DNA of 64,000 nucleotides from assembly GCA_000987045.1 (NCBI GenBank), contig LAKY01000063.1, positions 1 to 64,000 on the forward strand, in the 5' to 3' direction. Of the stretch, positions 63,599-64,000 are shown in pieces. The notes under the pieces were generated by a model that searched no databases, was not told the DNA's origin, and was given only the letters and a program-made list of their open reading frames with translations. A program made the translations under genes and the position numbers. Source of the DNA: Clostridiales bacterium PH28_bin88. GTDB taxonomy: Bacteria > Bacillota > PH28-bin88. Within the stretch, counting starts at the first letter, position 1. Every line of letters begins with the position of its first letter.

Positions 63599-64000
63599 TT
63601 ACCGGGCGTTGTAGAACGCGTAGATCAGGACGGCCGCTTCCCCGCGGGTCATGTTGCGCTGCGGCTGGAACAACTTGTCCGCCAACGTTTCGCTATTCAC
63701 CAGGTCACGCTTTAACGCCAGGGCTACAAAGGGAGCCTTGCTTTCACTGACGCTGTCGCCGTCCTTGATCAGGCTCAGCAGGTTCAGTTTATCTTCTACT
63801 GGCATGGCCTTGGCACTGTCGGCTTGGCCCAGCGCGCGGATCACAATCTCCACCGCGGTTTCCCGCGTGATGGGATCCTTGCTGTAATGCCATCCCTCCA
63901 GGAATTTTGCCTGGGGATCAGCCATGCTTACTCCCAGCACGCGCCGCGCCAGTTCCGTGAATTGGTGCTGGGTAATGCTCTGGTTAGGACGGTAGGTTCC
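63599..64000 (-). CDS. S-layer homology (SLH) domain protein, 3' end
   Basis: Partial gene continuing past the right edge of the window. The visible 133 codons contain SLH repeats: TYRPNQSITQHQFTELARR at the edge, then an interrupted repeat (KDPITRETAVEIVIRALG) and QRNMTRGEAAVLIYAF at the end. SLH modules anchor proteins to secondary cell-wall polymer. It ends only 54 bases before the ferredoxin subunit start, in the same direction, so cotranscription is possible and could link a surface protein to the reductase. Confidence 0.85.
   Translation of the reverse strand, partial: GTYRPNQSITQHQFTELARRVLGVSMADPQAKFLEGWHYSKDPITRETAVEIVIRALGQADSAKAMPVEDKLNLLSLIKDGDSVSESKAPFVALALKRDLVNSETLADKLFQPQRNMTRGEAAVLIYAFYNAR

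Noticed and set aside
1..64000. Search by eye for CRISPR arrays, tRNA or rRNA genes and intact transposases
   Set aside because: No regularly spaced direct repeats, no tRNA-like cloverleaf and no transposase motifs were seen; a covariance or profile search would be needed to exclude weak cases.

Overview
The window reads as chromosome of an anaerobic, endospore-forming Firmicute of the class Clostridia (Peptococcaceae / Moorella / Desulfotomaculum-like). Reasons: a CwlD-type cortex amidase, a spore-hydrolase-like GH18 protein, lysine 2,3-aminomutase, ATP-dependent PEP carboxykinase, oligoendopeptidase F, an SLH-domain protein, strong AGGAGG ribosome-binding sites with many GTG/TTG starts, and a Tat-exported molybdoenzyme for anaerobic respiration. 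No rRNA, tRNA, CRISPR array or intact transposase was seen.

Layout. 0-13 kb: a FabG-type reductase beside a decayed hbd 3' end, KtrB-type potassium channel, TrmL, DUF503, a cNMP/CBS/DUF294 protein with a DnaQ-like exonuclease, a LysO-like exporter, endonuclease III, a GH18 protein, a zinc-ribbon protein, a GC-rich block of consecutive hairpins, OsmC and an MFS transporter. 13-23 kb: amidohydrolase, two gene remnants (EamA transporter, ABC permease), RluA-family pseudouridine synthase, intact EamA transporter, DUF815 ATPase, PckA, and a lysine 2,3-aminomutase / ATP-grasp ligase pair. 23-37 kb: alpha-glucan phosphorylase, PepF, CwlD, an AddB/AddA-like pair that appears to lack nuclease active sites, then an AT-rich accessory block (SNF2 helicase remnant, Cys-cluster/TPR protein, radical SAM protein). 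37-46.5 kb: RlmD-type methyltransferase, CPBP protease, DUF4912 plus GH57 branching enzyme, a VapB antitoxin whose toxin is fused at its break to a broken NtrC-type regulator, and a decaying block of frameshifted genes.

46.8-56 kb is a glycogen/alpha-glucan block: nucleotidyltransferase/phosphohexomutase fusion (probably started at an AUA codon), GT4 synthase-like enzyme, MalQ, GH57/DUF3536 protein and a stand-alone starch-binding CBM protein. Together with GlgP at 24 kb and the GH57 branching enzyme at 41 kb it forms a plausible polysaccharide storage pathway without the usual GlgB and GlgC.

56-64 kb (minus strand) is a respiratory module: SLH protein, four-cluster ferredoxin subunit, Tat-exported molybdopterin catalytic subunit, TorD-type chaperone and TatA, followed by a PhnD-like binding lipoprotein, a HisKA_3 sensor kinase and a NarL-type regulator. 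The last three look like a three-component sensor for the electron acceptor reduced by the first five. The substrate cannot be named from sequence. This module and the KamA / ATP-grasp pair are the best candidates for undescribed biology here.
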